Program-made: the position numbers and the translations under genes
Assembly (NCBI GenBank): GCA_937124615.1
Contig: CAKZKR010000068.1
Coordinates: 1 to 48,335 of the forward strand
Reading direction: 5' to 3'
From: an uncultured bacterium
GTDB lineage: Bacteria; Hydrogenedentota; Hydrogenedentia; Hydrogenedentales; Hydrogenedentaceae
Length of the DNA stretch: 48,335 nt
Shown here: positions 17,161 through 27,429 of the stretch, piece after piece
Layout: every line of letters starts with the position of its first letter
Numbering within the stretch: the stretch's first letter is position 1
Notes under the pieces: model-generated
What the model was told of the DNA's origin: nothing
Seen by the model: only the letters and a program-made list of their open reading frames with translations
Databases searched by the model: none

Positions 17161-19301
17161 TTTTTTCTCCTCTCAATAATTTCCATAGGGGCCATGTTAA
17201 CTACAAAGTTTGCTATTTTTCCGGAGTCAAAACGAACTCTTACTCTCATTTTATCGCCACGGCCTTCTGTATTCAAAACAACCCCATAACCAAATTTAGC
17301 ATGTCGGACTCTTGTACCCAACCGATATTCTTGTTTCTTTTCTTCTTTTGTAAGTGTTGCTTTTTCAACTATATTGTTTGTTGTGGTTCTGGATTCTATT
17401 TTTTTATCAATACCATATACTTCTACATTTTGGATGCCTATTTCAAACAGAAATCGAGATATAACTCTATCGGGCATAACTCTTCCATAGTACAACCTTG
17501 AAGAAGAACCTGAAAGCACGAGTTTTTTCCTTGCACGGGTCATAGCAACATAACAAAGCCGTCGTTCTTCTTCTATATCCGAATAGGGGTCATCCTCGTC
17601 CAGATATGGGAATAAACCTTCTTCCAATCCTGTCAAGTATACATAATCATATTCAAGTCCTTTAGCACTATGACAGGTTAAAAGATGAACTGCATTACTT
17701 TGCGGTTGCTGTGTATCTATATCAGAAAGTAGTGAAAATTCTTGCAGAAATTCAAGGAGGGTCTTTTCTTTCATTGAATTCTGTTCGCATATAGTTATAA
17801 ATTCTTGTATGCTTTTCTCTCGGTCTTTACCCTCTTTTTCTGCAATATTGTTTATATATTCGAGATAATTTATTTTTTCTATCAAATGCTTAACGGTCTC
17901 GCCTATCATTTTTTCTTTTGAGAAAAGTCGGATTTCATCTATAAGGTCTACAAATCCTTTTATGGTTTTTCTTATCCGCAACGGAAATGTTTCATCGTGT
18001 TCTATAAACCTCAATACCTGGAATAGGGATTTCTGTCTTTGTTTGGCGTATTCATCGATTTGTTGTAAACTGACCTGCCCTAAATTCCTCGGCGGGATAT
18101 TTATTATACGGCGAAGTGCATCATCATCTTCTTCATTGGCAAGGAGCCGAAGGTATGCAACAATATCTTTTATCTCTTTTCGCGCATAGAAACGGATACC
18201 ACCAATGACAATATGTGGAATACCCCTCTTCCGAAAAGCCTCTTCAAAAGGACGGGATTGATGATTCGTGCGGAAGAGAATCGCAACCTCTTCTAATGGG
18301 TACTGATTTTCCTGGATATCGTTCGCAATCCTTTCTGCTTCATTTTCTTCTGTTGTCGCCCAGTAGAACTGGACTTTTTCCCCTTCATTGTTTTTAGTCC
18401 ACAATTTTTTTCCAAGACGATTTTCATTGTGTTCAACCAGTTTGTTTGCTAATAACAAGATATTTTGTGTACAGCGGTAGTTTTGTTCCAGACGAAATAT
18501 TTTGGTATTTGTGAATGTATCTTTGAAATTAAGGATGTTATTTAGGTCACTACCTCGCCAGGAATAAATACACTGATCTTCATCTCCTACTACAAAAATA
18601 CGGTTACCGGGTCCTTTTAATGCCTGAATAAGACGGAACTGAGCGTGGTTTGTATCCTGAAATTCATCGACCAATATATCCGTTAAATAATTCTGCATTC
18701 TATCGCGGATGAAACTGTGTTCTTCTAAAATTTTTACAGGTAAAGAAATTAAATCATCAAAATCTACCATACTCTGTGATTGTAAAGTATCGTGGTATAT
18801 TTCCCACAGTTTAAGAAAATGGGAATTGGGTGGGTTAATTTCGCTATGGTTGGGTTCTGACACTTTTTGTTTATATCTACTAATCCATACTTGAGCATCA
18901 CGGGGGGTAAATTGCTCCAACAGAACGGGATCTGATTTCAGAAGTTTTTTTAATAATGAGATTTGGTCATCATCATCTATAAGGATAAAATTGCTTTTGA
19001 GGTTTATAGAGGAGGCATATTTTCTCAAAAATTGCAATCCGAAAGAATGAAAAGTCCCTACCCAGGGTTGTTTTTCTGTTTGAGCAATTCGTGCAAGGAC
19101 TCTTCTCTTCATTTCTCCAGCGGATTTATTTGTAAATGTAACAGCCAAAATCCGATCTGGAGAGATTTTTTTTTCATTAATAAGCCAGATGATATGTTCA
19201 ACAATGACTCTTGTTTTTCCTGTTCCAGCCCCTGACAGAACCAGTACAGCAGATTCATCGGTACAGACAGCCTTTATTTGTTCAGGGTTCAGAGAAGCCA
19301 T
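17157..19301 (-). CDS. pcrA: ATP-dependent DNA helicase of the UvrD/PcrA family
   Basis: A 3'-5' SF1A helicase for repair and clearing of replication blocks. 714 residues. The order of motifs is Q-motif LNPEQIKAV (~4-12), Walker A GAGTGKT (24-30), Ia TFTNKSAGEM, II VDEFQDTN, III GDEDQCIYSWRG, IV EQNYR, V HSAKGLEYDYVYLTGLEEG, VI VAMTRARKKL. A C-terminal Tudor-like tail (LGTRVRHAKFGYGVV) is typical of PcrA and binds RNA polymerase in characterised homologs. UvrD/PcrA/Rep cannot be separated absolutely, but the tail favours PcrA/UvrD. It is upstream of pheA with a 4-nt overlap. No strong ribosome-binding site was seen. Confidence 0.93.
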   Translation of the reverse strand: MASLNPEQIKAVCTDESAVLVLSGAGTGKTRVIVEHIIWLINEKKISPDRILAVTFTNKSAGEMKRRVLARIAQTEKQPWVGTFHSFGLQFLRKYASSINLKSNFILIDDDDQISLLKKLLKSDPVLLEQFTPRDAQVWISRYKQKVSEPNHSEINPPNSHFLKLWEIYHDTLQSQSMVDFDDLISLPVKILEEHSFIRDRMQNYLTDILVDEFQDTNHAQFRLIQALKGPGNRIFVVGDEDQCIYSWRGSDLNNILNFKDTFTNTKIFRLEQNYRCTQNILLLANKLVEHNENRLGKKLWTKNNEGEKVQFYWATTEENEAERIANDIQENQYPLEEVAILFRTNHQSRPFEEAFRKRGIPHIVIGGIRFYARKEIKDIVAYLRLLANEEDDDALRRIINIPPRNLGQVSLQQIDEYAKQRQKSLFQVLRFIEHDETFPLRIRKTIKGFVDLIDEIRLFSKEKMIGETVKHLIEKINYLEYINNIAEKEGKDREKSIQEFITICEQNSMKEKTLLEFLQEFSLLSDIDTQQPQSNAVHLLTCHSAKGLEYDYVYLTGLEEGLFPYLDEDDPYSDIEEERRLCYVAMTRARKKLVLSGSSSRLYYGRVMPDRVISRFLFEIGIQNVEVYGIDKKIESRTTTNNIVEKATLTKEEKKQEYRLGTRVRHAKFGYGVVLNTEGRGDKMRVRVRFDSGKIANFVVNMAPMEIIERRKN

Positions 19302-19373
19302 TTTTGCTATGTTTTGAAAGAGATATTCTAAAAAAACTGTGACAAATGTTTATAAAAAAGTTAATACGCTCAA

Positions 19374-20375
19374 TTAACTACCCGCGGTATAGCGTGTAAG
19401 CGCATGCATATAATTCGCCCGTTCAAATGCTGTGGGTTCATTTACAGATTTTTGGCTCATGCTCCCCTGCATTATTTCGACAGAATCATACTCATGTTCA
19501 TTCAGCCACTGTTCTAATTTCTTAAGAACCGTTGATAAATGGGGAATGCCATATTTAAGTAAAGACGATGTCATCATGGCAACTTTTGCCCCTGCCATCA
19601 TGGATTTAACGACATCTTCTGCAGTATGAACTCCACCCGTAATAGCAAAGTCAATCGGAATTCTACCGTAAAGAATAGCAACCCAGCGTAAACGAAGCAA
19701 TAGCGTGTTGGATGTACTTAGGTTTATATGGGGTGTAACCTCCAAATTATCCAAATCGAAATCGGGTTGATAAAAACGATTAAAGAAAACCAGAGCATTA
19801 GCACCGGCTTCTGCAAGTCTTTTGGCTACATTGGGTAATGAACTGAAATAAGGACCTATTTTTACGGCTAATGGAATGGTAACCTCTTTCCGAATTTCTT
19901 TGACCAACTCTACATACATATTAGAGACATAGTCGCTTGTCATGTTCGGGTCGGTAGGAATAAAATAGATGTTCAATTCAAGGGCATCAGCACCTGCTTC
20001 TTGAATTTTCTTCGCATATTCTACCCATCCTCCTTTAGAGACACCATTTAAACTACCTATAATAGGTATGGATACCGTTTGTTTCGCTTTATGGATATGA
20101 TCCAAATACGCTTCGGGTCCCATCCGAAAATCGCTTAATTCTGGAAAATAGGTAATTGCTTCAGCAAAACTTTCTGTTCCATATGAGAGATTGCTATCCA
20201 ATTCATTGCTCAATAAAGTAATTTGTTCTTCAAATAAAGAATGCAGAACGACTGCAGAGGCTCCTCTCTCTTCCATTCTTTTTATATTATCAATGTTGTC
20301 ACACAAAGGAGAAGGTGAAACAACAAGAGGGTTTTTCAGTTTTATTCCGAGATAGTTTGTTGTTAAATCTGCCAT
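19374..20375 (-). CDS. Dihydroorotate dehydrogenase-like FMN protein
   Basis: 333 residues from the ATG at 20375, chosen because GGAG lies about 8 nt upstream. A longer in-frame start at 20465 would overlap nifJ by 58 bp. The TIM-barrel DHOD fold is clear: [21 protein letters not shown] at the start, [37 protein letters not shown], and the FMN-phosphate segment [19 protein letters not shown]. True dihydroorotate dehydrogenases and PreA carry NxSCP with a catalytic Cys (or Ser in class 2). Here the site reads NIYFIPTD, so genuine DHOD activity is doubtful. It is located directly downstream of nifJ with a 32-bp gap, suggesting a redox role with the oxidoreductase. That link is an inference. Confidence 0.85.
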   Translation of the reverse strand: MADLTTNYLGIKLKNPLVVSPSPLCDNIDNIKRMEERGASAVVLHSLFEEQITLLSNELDSNLSYGTESFAEAITYFPELSDFRMGPEAYLDHIHKAKQTVSIPIIGSLNGVSKGGWVEYAKKIQEAGADALELNIYFIPTDPNMTSDYVSNMYVELVKEIRKEVTIPLAVKIGPYFSSLPNVAKRLAEAGANALVFFNRFYQPDFDLDNLEVTPHINLSTSNTLLLRLRWVAILYGRIPIDFAITGGVHTAEDVVKSMMAGAKVAMMTSSLLKYGIPHLSTVLKKLEQWLNEHEYDSVEIMQGSMSQKSVNEPTAFERANYMHALTRYTAGS

Positions 20376-20407
20376 TTTCTTACTCCTTATTGTATTTTTA
20401 ATTTTAT

Positions 20408-23400
20408 CTAACTTTCGGTTACGGTTATCTGAATATTTTTCATTTCTGATTGTAATTCTTCGCAACTCATCGAGGCTAAATGTTCATACAATTTCCAACG
20501 CACCCGGACATCCTTCTGAGCCTCTTGTAAAAGCATTTTTGCCATTTCAGGATTGCTTAAGGATAACATCTTATATCGCGTTTCATTATACACATAATCC
20601 TGTAGAGACATGGATGGACCTTTTGAATCCAATTGAAGAGGATTTTTTCCTTCGTTTAACAGGAGTGGATTAAAACGAACAAGTTGCCAATGCCCTGTGG
20701 CGACTGCCTTCTTCTGCTGCTCTAACCCCATAATAAGGTTATAGCCATGCGCGATGCAATGGCAATAAGCAATAACCAGCGAGGGTCCGGGGTAGGCTTC
20801 CGCTTCACGGAATGCTTTTATTGTTTGAGCGTCATTGGCTCCCATGGCAACCTTTGCAACATAACAAGTCCCATAGGTCATGGCCATTAAGGCCAGATCT
20901 TTTTTAGGTGCCGGTTTTCCACCCGCAGCAAATTTTGCAACCGCAGCTCGAGGTGTTGCTTTTGAACACTGGCCTCCCGTATTAGAATATACTTCTGTAT
21001 CCATAACCAGTATATTTATATCACGATTGGAAGCGATTACATGGTCAAGACCACCATAACCGATGTCATAAGCCCAACCATCTCCACCTAAAACCCATAC
21101 ACTTCTCTTAACGAGGACATCTGCAATAGTTCGTAGTTCTTTTGCATATGAATTATCCAGAGTATTTAATTTCTGTTTGAGAAAACTTACACGCTCTCTT
21201 TGTTTTTTGATTCCTTCTTCAGTAGATTGGTCTGCGTTTAGTAAGTTTGTAACTAACTCTGTTCCTATCTGGGGTTCTAACTGCCGTAAAAGATATTGGG
21301 CATAACTCAATTGTGTATCGATGGCTACCCTCATGCCCATCCCAAATTCTGCATTATCTTCAAATAACGAATTACACCACGAAGGACCCTTACCCTCTGC
21401 ATTGGTTGTCCATGGAGTTGTGGGTAAATTACCACCATAAATTGAGGAACAACCTGTTGCATTGGCAACTAACATCCGGTCTCCAAATAATTGTGAGATT
21501 AGTTTTACATACGGAGTTTCACCACAACCTGCACAAGCACCTGAAAATTCAAATAAGGGCTGGAGTAATTGTATGTCTTTAACAAGATTTAGATTTATTT
21601 GAGACCTGTCGAAATACGGTATATTTTCAAAGAAGGCCCAGTTTTCGCGTTCGGTTTCACGCAGAGGTGCCTGTAACTGCATTGCAACACCCCGATTTTT
21701 TACTTCTTTCTTACTCTTCGCAATACAAACTTCATAGCATAAACCACAACCTGTGCAATCCTCAGGGGATACTTGTAGTGTATACCTAAGGTGTTTATAT
21801 TCTTTCCATTTTGGTTCTGCAGACTTGAAGGTGGGAGGAGCTTTTTCCAAATATTTCGGGTCATAGATTTTCGCACGAATAACCGCATGGGGACAAACCA
21901 TAACACATTTCCCGCATTGTATACAGACCTCAGGATCCCATACCGGAATTTCAAGACCAATGTTTCGTTTTTCCCATTTGGTTGTACCTGTCGGGAAGGT
22001 TCCATCCACAGGCAGTTTGCTCACTTCAAGTTCATCACCTTCTCCTGATATGATTTTACCCAAAACATTTTTAACAAAGTCAGGGGCTTCGTCCGGAACG
22101 GGTGGAGCAAAATCAAATGAAGCGGTAACTTTGTCGGGAATCTTAACTTCATAAAGATGGTCCAATGTCATATCTACGGCCTGCCAATTCTTTTGAACAA
22201 TAGCCTCCCCTCGTTTTCCATAAGTCTTTTTAATAGAATCTTTTATGGCATTTATAGCATCTTCGCGTGGCAAAATACCACTAATTGCAAAGAAACACGT
22301 TTGCATAATGGTATTGATTCTTCCACCCATACCTGCTTCACGAGCTACTTTAACAGCATCGATTACATAGAACTTAATATTCTTATCGATAATCCGTTTT
22401 TGGGTAGTTTTAGGTAAATAGTTCCATACATCATCAGGTCCATACGGACTGTTTAATAAGAAAATCGCATTATTTTCTGCAAGTTTTAATACATCATACT
22501 TTTCTATAAAACTGAATTGATGACAGGCTACAAAATTGGCACGAGTAATCAGGTAATTGGAGTGAATTTCTTTTGGACCAAATCGCAAATGGGAAATAGT
22601 CATTGATCCTGATTTCTTTGAATCGTAAACGAAGTATCCCTGGGCATAGTTTGGTGTATCTTCACCAATAATCTTAATAGAGTTTTTATTAGCTCCTACA
22701 GTACCATCTGAACCCAAACCATAGAATACTGCACGAACAACGCTCGGGTCTTCAGTAGAAAAATTGGGGTCATAATCAATATTTGTATACGAGACATCAT
22801 CTTTAATACCAATTGTAAAATGGTTTTTGGGCGTCTCTTTAGATATTTCATCCAGAACACCTTTAATCATTGCAGGGGTAAATTCTTTGGAGGAAAGGCC
22901 ATATCTACCACCCACAATTCTAGGAATCACTTTAATCTCACCATCTGTATAGGACTCATTAAAAGCATTAACCACATCCAAATACAGGGGCTCTCCCGGG
23001 GCACCGGACTCTTTACAACGGTCTAATACTGCTATTTTCTTGACAGAAGACGGTATAGATTTAACAAAGGCTTTTGTATCAAAAGGACGATAAAGTCTAA
23101 CTTTTATCGCCCCAACCTTCTCACCACGATTTACAAGATACTCGATTGTCTCCGTTACAGCTTCACAGCCCGAACCCATCAATACTAAAATTCGTTCCGC
23201 ATCGGGAGCCCCGATATAGTCAAAAAGACGATATTGTCTGCCTGTAATTTTTGCAAAACGGTCCATATATTCCTGCACAATTGCAGGACATGCTACATAA
23301 AAGGGATTACAGGCTTCTCTACCCTGGAAGTAAACATCGGGATTTTGTGCAGTCCCTCGAATTATAGGCTTATCAGGACTCAAAGCCCTTTCCCGATGTG

Positions 23401-24004
23401 CCTGAACATATTCTTCGTCTATCATCGCTCTTATATCATCATCTGTAAGCATTTCAATTTTTACAACTTCATGAGAAGTGCGAAAGCCATCAAAAAAGTG
23501 TAAGAAAGGAATTCGAGATTTTAATGTTGCAGACTGAGCAATTAAAGCGAAATCCATTGCTTCTTGAACAGAAGCAGAAGCCAATAAGGCAAAACCGGTT
23601 GTGCGCACAGCCATAACATCTGAATGGTCTCCAAATATAGAGAGAGCATGAATAGCAAGGGAACGAGCAGAAACATGAAATACTGTTGGAGTTAATTCGC
23701 CTGCAATTTTATACATATTGGGTAACATTAACATAAGCCCCTGTGAAGCAGTAAAAGTTGTTGTAAGAGCTCCTGCCTGTAAAGATCCATGAACGGCACC
23801 AGCAGCTCCTGCCTCGCTTTGCATTTCAACGACTTGTGGGATATTTCCCCACATATTCTTTCTACCTTCTGCGGCCCATTGGTCCATAAATTCGCCCATA
23901 GGAGAGGAAGGTGTTATAGGATAAATCGCTGCAACATCATTTACCTGATAGGCTATTGTTGCAACCGCTTCATTACCATCAAGTGTATACATTGATCTAC
24001 TCAT
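20408..24004 (-). CDS. nifJ: Pyruvate:ferredoxin (flavodoxin) oxidoreductase, single-chain
   Basis: Oxidises pyruvate to acetyl-CoA and CO2 with reduction of ferredoxin or flavodoxin, the hallmark of anaerobic pyruvate metabolism. 1198 residues, full length. An N-terminal pyrimidine-binding TPP domain has [11 protein letters not shown] (~28-38) and E64. The CoA/transketolase-C-like and EKR domains follow, then two 4Fe-4S motifs ([12 protein letters not shown] and [11 protein letters not shown], ~690-760). The C-terminal TPP domain has CAGCGETPY, which binds the proximal cluster, and [12 protein letters not shown]. The enzyme is oxygen-sensitive in most species. GGAG precedes the ATG. It has its own candidate promoter and precedes a DHOD-like gene. 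Confidence 0.97.
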   Translation of the reverse strand: MSRSMYTLDGNEAVATIAYQVNDVAAIYPITPSSPMGEFMDQWAAEGRKNMWGNIPQVVEMQSEAGAAGAVHGSLQAGALTTTFTASQGLMLMLPNMYKIAGELTPTVFHVSARSLAIHALSIFGDHSDVMAVRTTGFALLASASVQEAMDFALIAQSATLKSRIPFLHFFDGFRTSHEVVKIEMLTDDDIRAMIDEEYVQAHRERALSPDKPIIRGTAQNPDVYFQGREACNPFYVACPAIVQEYMDRFAKITGRQYRLFDYIGAPDAERILVLMGSGCEAVTETIEYLVNRGEKVGAIKVRLYRPFDTKAFVKSIPSSVKKIAVLDRCKESGAPGEPLYLDVVNAFNESYTDGEIKVIPRIVGGRYGLSSKEFTPAMIKGVLDEISKETPKNHFTIGIKDDVSYTNIDYDPNFSTEDPSVVRAVFYGLGSDGTVGANKNSIKIIGEDTPNYAQGYFVYDSKKSGSMTISHLRFGPKEIHSNYLITRANFVACHQFSFIEKYDVLKLAENNAIFLLNSPYGPDDVWNYLPKTTQKRIIDKNIKFYVIDAVKVAREAGMGGRINTIMQTCFFAISGILPREDAINAIKDSIKKTYGKRGEAIVQKNWQAVDMTLDHLYEVKIPDKVTASFDFAPPVPDEAPDFVKNVLGKIISGEGDELEVSKLPVDGTFPTGTTKWEKRNIGLEIPVWDPEVCIQCGKCVMVCPHAVIRAKIYDPKYLEKAPPTFKSAEPKWKEYKHLRYTLQVSPEDCTGCGLCYEVCIAKSKKEVKNRGVAMQLQAPLRETERENWAFFENIPYFDRSQINLNLVKDIQLLQPLFEFSGACAGCGETPYVKLISQLFGDRMLVANATGCSSIYGGNLPTTPWTTNAEGKGPSWCNSLFEDNAEFGMGMRVAIDTQLSYAQYLLRQLEPQIGTELVTNLLNADQSTEEGIKKQRERVSFLKQKLNTLDNSYAKELRTIADVLVKRSVWVLGGDGWAYDIGYGGLDHVIASNRDINILVMDTEVYSNTGGQCSKATPRAAVAKFAAGGKPAPKKDLALMAMTYGTCYVAKVAMGANDAQTIKAFREAEAYPGPSLVIAYCHCIAHGYNLIMGLEQQKKAVATGHWQLVRFNPLLLNEGKNPLQLDSKGPSMSLQDYVYNETRYKMLSLSNPEMAKMLLQEAQKDVRVRWKLYEHLASMSCEELQSEMKNIQITVTES

Positions 24005-24099
24005 AATTTTACTCCATTGGTTTTGTTTTATATTAAAACTCTATTAAAAACAAAAATCCCTCTCATAAAGATTAAAGATTTATTGAAAACATGGTGTAT

Positions 24100-24129
24100 A
24101 TTATCTATCTTTTACAGGGATAATTGCAA
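24100..24129 (-). promoter_or_regulatory. Candidate promoter of nifJ
   Basis: On the minus strand, -35 TTGCAA (24124-24129), an 18-bp spacer and -10 GATAAT (24100-24105) are present. The leader to the nifJ ATG would be about 90 nt and holds no recognised riboswitch. Confidence 0.4.
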
Positions 24130-24146
24130 TTCTAATAGAAAAAATC

Positions 24147-25445
24147 TTATCCAACAGCCAATTCTTCAGATTTTTTTAAACTATGTCTTTTTTGTAGTAC
24201 TGGAATCGGTCCTTTTTCTGGTAGTCCAAAGGTGTCATAATTTTTAACTGCTTGTATCAAAATGGTTAATCCTGTAGATAGCGTTTCTTCGTTCATAGCC
24301 TCTACAGTGTCATAACGGGTGTGATAATAAGATGCAGGAGCAGGGTCCATAGCCACCAATCCAGTAGCGGGAATACCCGCTCGCGTAAAGGCGGTAGCAT
24401 CAGATGACCCTAAAAACACTGTTATGGGTTTTAGTGTAATTCCACAATCCAGACCTGCTTGATATAAAAGGGATATAGCACCTCTATGGTGTGGTAATAG
24501 GCCATTTAAGTCACGAATAACTACTCCTAATTCTGCAAAATCACCTAAAGTATCAACGGCCACAACTACTGTGGGAATATTCTGCATCTCTTCTTTATGC
24601 TGTTGCACAAAAGCCATAGCACCCCGTAATCCTGCTTCCTCACTACCGGTTATTAGACATACAATTTCTGTATTCTGTATCTCTAAGGGATGTTTGGAAT
24701 ACCATTTGAACACCTCAATTGCGGTAATACTCCCACTTAAATTATCGTTGGCTCCGGGAACTACATGAGAAAATTTTATAAAAGAAAGTGCAATCAATCC
24801 ATATATAATCCCTAACAGAATTGTTAATTTTCTTATACCTTCTGGAATGAATGATAATTCCTCACCTTTAAAGTATTCGTAAGAAAAAAGTATTGAAAAC
24901 AAAAGAAGAGTAAGCATACATATTATCATGAGAAGAACCATTATCTTAATATAGTGTTTTCCCCATTGGTTATATCGCATTTCATAGGCACTGTCTGCAT
25001 GTCCGCAAAGAATTATTCGTTGAGTTATATTCCTACCGGATGGAGTCCATCGTGCGTAAATATTGCATGATTCCTTTTTGGGGAGAAAAGGGTCTAACAA
25101 TTGACGATATTGTCCAAACTGAAACCATATAATTCCCATAGAAATAACCAAACCTAAAAATCCGATGTAAGGGTGATAATTGAGAAGGGCAGATGAAAAA
25201 AAGACAGTAATACCTGTTACCGGAAAAAAGAAAAGTAAACCCATTGGAGCCACGATAAAAGGGTCCATATCTACAGAATGTGCATATTTTTTTAATTCTT
25301 CTGCAAGATGTTTTTGAGTTTGATATTCACTTTCCGAACCGGGTTCTCTTGGTCCGAACTCCTTCAAAATGAACTCTGCTGTTTTAATTATTTCTTTGGA
25401 GATTTGTATACTTTCTTCCTTTGATACAAGAATTTTATTTGGCAT
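24147..25445 (-). CDS. Membrane-anchored M28-family zinc aminopeptidase
   Basis: 432 residues with intact co-catalytic metal ligands: H149 (CGHADS, with D151), D234 (PGANDN), E269-E270 (TGSEEAG), D298 (AVDTLG) and H375 (YYHTRYDT). Hydrophobic segments lie at ~66-108 and ~166-225. The second group sits between the first and second metal motifs, an insertion not found in soluble M28 enzymes. The natural substrates are unknown; M28 members typically trim N-terminal residues from peptides. The degenerate paralog at 9973-11148 has the same organisation. It starts 12 bp after the plsC stop, suggesting a plsC-M28 transcript upstream of nifJ. Confidence 0.88.
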   Translation of the reverse strand: MPNKILVSKEESIQISKEIIKTAEFILKEFGPREPGSESEYQTQKHLAEELKKYAHSVDMDPFIVAPMGLLFFFPVTGITVFFSSALLNYHPYIGFLGLVISMGIIWFQFGQYRQLLDPFLPKKESCNIYARWTPSGRNITQRIILCGHADSAYEMRYNQWGKHYIKIMVLLMIICMLTLLLFSILFSYEYFKGEELSFIPEGIRKLTILLGIIYGLIALSFIKFSHVVPGANDNLSGSITAIEVFKWYSKHPLEIQNTEIVCLITGSEEAGLRGAMAFVQQHKEEMQNIPTVVVAVDTLGDFAELGVVIRDLNGLLPHHRGAISLLYQAGLDCGITLKPITVFLGSSDATAFTRAGIPATGLVAMDPAPASYYHTRYDTVEAMNEETLSTGLTILIQAVKNYDTFGLPEKGPIPVLQKRHSLKKSEELAVG

Positions 25446-25457
25446 CCTTTAGGTTCC

Positions 25458-26246
25458 CTATTGTATCGGTATAAAATTTTTACGGACATTTTGCCAGAGT
25501 TGATTTGCTAAATCTTTTCGGTCTGTTCCATACAAAGGCTCATCTCCAAAAACTACCCGTGCTTTAAACCCACGATAACCTAACAATCTTAACAAATGAT
25601 AGGTAAAGGGTTCGGGTCTCCACCATGCTACAAAATAACTAATTGGTGGAGTTCCTTCCACCTTTTCATAGGTAATACTTGCATAGTATACAGGCATATT
25701 GCATTCCACAGGGGCACTCAAAAGTGCAGGACGAAAAGGCTGAACATCCTTGCCACATGAAATCCTACTTTCTGCAAAAACAGCAACTCCATCGCCCATT
25801 TTTAGGGCCTGTTTGATTTCCTCGTTCACCCTTTTTGTATCCAACCGGTTGGATCGGTCTATAAAAATAATATATAGCATTTTAGCCACAAAGCCAATAA
25901 CAGGCCAATGTTCCACATCACCACGGGACACAAAAATACATTTGGTCGCATAATGGAGTAAAAGCGTATCTATATAACTAATATGATTTGTAACAATAAA
26001 ACATGGGACATGAGGGACCTTTCCCTCAATATGAACTTGGATTCCTGAAATCTTTACAAATATGCTTGCCCATGTGTGTAATAAATATCTTCGAATTTTA
26101 CGGTCGGTAGGTTCCGAATAGAAAGAAATGGGATAGACCAGACAACGAATGGAGAACAAGATTGGAGCCAATATAAAAAATAAAAAAGTTAGCCTGAATA
26201 TAGCACGCAATTTTGAGCTTGGCTTATGTAGGTACTTATTCCGCAT
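25458..26246 (-). CDS. plsC: 1-acyl-sn-glycerol-3-phosphate acyltransferase-family protein
   Basis: Transfers an acyl group in phospholipid synthesis at the inner membrane (family role). 262 residues from the ATG at 26246. An in-frame TTG at 26294 would add 16 residues. Neither has a good ribosome-binding site, and the ATG gives a normal basic N-terminus before a hydrophobic segment (~15-40). The LPLAT motif NHxxxxD is present (NHISYIDTLLL). The second block reads FAESRIS in place of the usual FPEGTRS, a relaxed form seen in distant PlsC relatives, so the acyl acceptor may differ. It is upstream of the M28 peptidase with a 12-bp gap. Confidence 0.8.
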   Translation of the reverse strand: MRNKYLHKPSSKLRAIFRLTFLFFILAPILFSIRCLVYPISFYSEPTDRKIRRYLLHTWASIFVKISGIQVHIEGKVPHVPCFIVTNHISYIDTLLLHYATKCIFVSRGDVEHWPVIGFVAKMLYIIFIDRSNRLDTKRVNEEIKQALKMGDGVAVFAESRISCGKDVQPFRPALLSAPVECNMPVYYASITYEKVEGTPPISYFVAWWRPEPFTYHLLRLLGYRGFKARVVFGDEPLYGTDRKDLANQLWQNVRKNFIPIQ

Positions 26247-26344
26247 AGATAGACAGCGATTAACGAAATTGTTTGTACATAATGTATGATGCAATTGTTA
26301 GAAGTTTAACAAAAATTATATAAAACACAAGGAATCTATTTCAT

Positions 26345-26374
26345 TTTACAAATTCTATATATTCTTCATATAAT
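26345..26374 (+). promoter_or_regulatory. Candidate promoter of the paralog pair/SDR operon
   Basis: TTTACA (26345-26350), an 18-bp spacer and a perfect TATAAT (26369-26374) are present. A second TATAAT lies at 26385-26390. The region is the divergent intergenic space before the GTG start at 26460. Confidence 0.4.
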
Positions 26375-26459
26375 ATTAATCGAGTATAATATTACCTATC
26401 TAAATAAAATAAAAATATCTATAAAGACACTAATCATCAATTATCAGGAGAAGTAAATC

Positions 26460-26912
26460 GTGAATAAAAAAATGTTAGGAATTTTCTTTTTAATAATTTT
26501 TCTTGTGATAGGTATACCCTTTTTAAGCACGATAAAAAATATTATTGTTATGCAAATGGCCATGTCAGAAGAGGATACTACTCCAGCAGGCCCCAAACCG
26601 CCTCCATCTCCTCCGCTACTTAATGAATCCAATTTAGTTGGAACCGCATGGGTCGTAAAACATCCTCAAATACCTGTAGCAGTAACAATCACACTTAATT
26701 CAGGTGGACAAGCCGTGGCCACAGTTCCACCTGAATTCTCTGCACTTGCAGTACAAATGATAGGAACAGACCGATTAACAGGGTCATGGAGTGTTAATGG
26801 AGCGAAACTTACCGCTTCTGTTGATTTTCGAGGACAAAAACATACTGTTGATTGTGATATTATCGGTGATAGGATCTTTTTCCAAGACAGAGAAATTAAA
26901 AGAGCCAACTAA
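26460..26912 (+). CDS. Small membrane-anchored protein, first of a tandem paralog pair; family not recognised
   Basis: 150 residues, GTG start with AGGAG 8 nt upstream. An N-terminal membrane anchor or uncleaved signal (~5-24, FFLIIFLVIGIPFL) is followed by a short acidic/Pro-rich linker (PKPPPSPPLL, ~46-55). A compact beta-rich domain follows from ~60 (GTAWVVK, TITLNSGGQAVA, LTGSWSVNGAKLTASVDFRGQ, DREIKR). The same pattern recurs in the next gene: GTAW, LN-x-GGQAVA, G-x-W-x-x-x-G, F-x-GQ-x-x-x-V, Q/E-R. This looks like gene duplication. The repeating strand/turn pattern resembles small lipocalin-like or META-like barrels, but no family can be named. It likely faces the periplasm. Confidence 0.75.
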   Translation: MNKKMLGIFFLIIFLVIGIPFLSTIKNIIVMQMAMSEEDTTPAGPKPPPSPPLLNESNLVGTAWVVKHPQIPVAVTITLNSGGQAVATVPPEFSALAVQMIGTDRLTGSWSVNGAKLTASVDFRGQKHTVDCDIIGDRIFFQDREIKRAN

Positions 26913-26933
26913 TCCTTTTATCGGAGGAAATTA

Positions 26934-27413
26934 ATGAAAAGGGGCCTCATTATTTTTTGTATTGTCCTCGTAATAGTATTAGGATTACCCCTTATAGCAG
27001 GACTAAAAAATCAATTTGTCGGCACCACTTCTCCATCAACTACGGGTGGAAATGTTTCGGGTCTGTCTACACCAACAACACCTGCTCCGACAATCTCAAC
27101 TCCGCCAGTACAAACACCACAAATACCTCAAATGCAATATCAGGCACCGGTTGTGCCTCAAGGGCCACCCGATTTTACAGGAACGGCATGGAGTATTCCC
27201 ACTCCCTATGGAGTGGTACAGGTCAGTTTAAACCCGGGGGGACAGGCCGTAGCATCCCATCCTATGGTAGGCACAATAACGGGAAACTGGCGTATGCAGG
27301 GAAATAGAATAACAGCGACAGTATCTTTTATGGGGCAAACACAAACAGTATCTGCCGATATTTGTGGAAATACACTCTGTTTTAATGGACAACCCTTACA
27401 AAGACTCCGATAG
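26934..27413 (+). CDS. Small membrane-anchored protein, second of the tandem paralog pair; family not recognised
   Basis: 159 residues, starting 21 bp after its paralog with GGAGG upstream of the ATG. A hydrophobic anchor covers ~4-24. A long Thr/Pro/Gln-rich linker of low complexity (~30-80, TPTTPAPTIS and repeated PQ pairs) separates it from the globular part. That part (~82-159) matches the first protein: GTAWSI, VSLNPGGQAVA, ITGNWRMQGNRITATVSFMGQ, ADICGNTLCFNGQPLQR. The linker is much longer than in the first copy, and a Cys pair (ADICGNTLCF) has appeared. The function is unknown. The order paralog-paralog-SDR with short gaps indicates one operon. Confidence 0.75.
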   Translation: MKRGLIIFCIVLVIVLGLPLIAGLKNQFVGTTSPSTTGGNVSGLSTPTTPAPTISTPPVQTPQIPQMQYQAPVVPQGPPDFTGTAWSIPTPYGVVQVSLNPGGQAVASHPMVGTITGNWRMQGNRITATVSFMGQTQTVSADICGNTLCFNGQPLQRLR

Positions 27414-27429
27414 CAAAAAGGAATACGAT

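Noticed and set aside
20376-20465. Longer start for the DHOD-like gene
   Set aside because: The added 30 residues are Lys/Arg/Asn-rich, overlap nifJ, and the ATG at 20375 is preceded by GGAG at normal spacing.
27364-27429. Longer start for the SDR
   Set aside because: It would overlap the preceding gene by 50 bp, while the ATG at 27430 has a good ribosome-binding site and places the TGASSGIG loop at the usual position.
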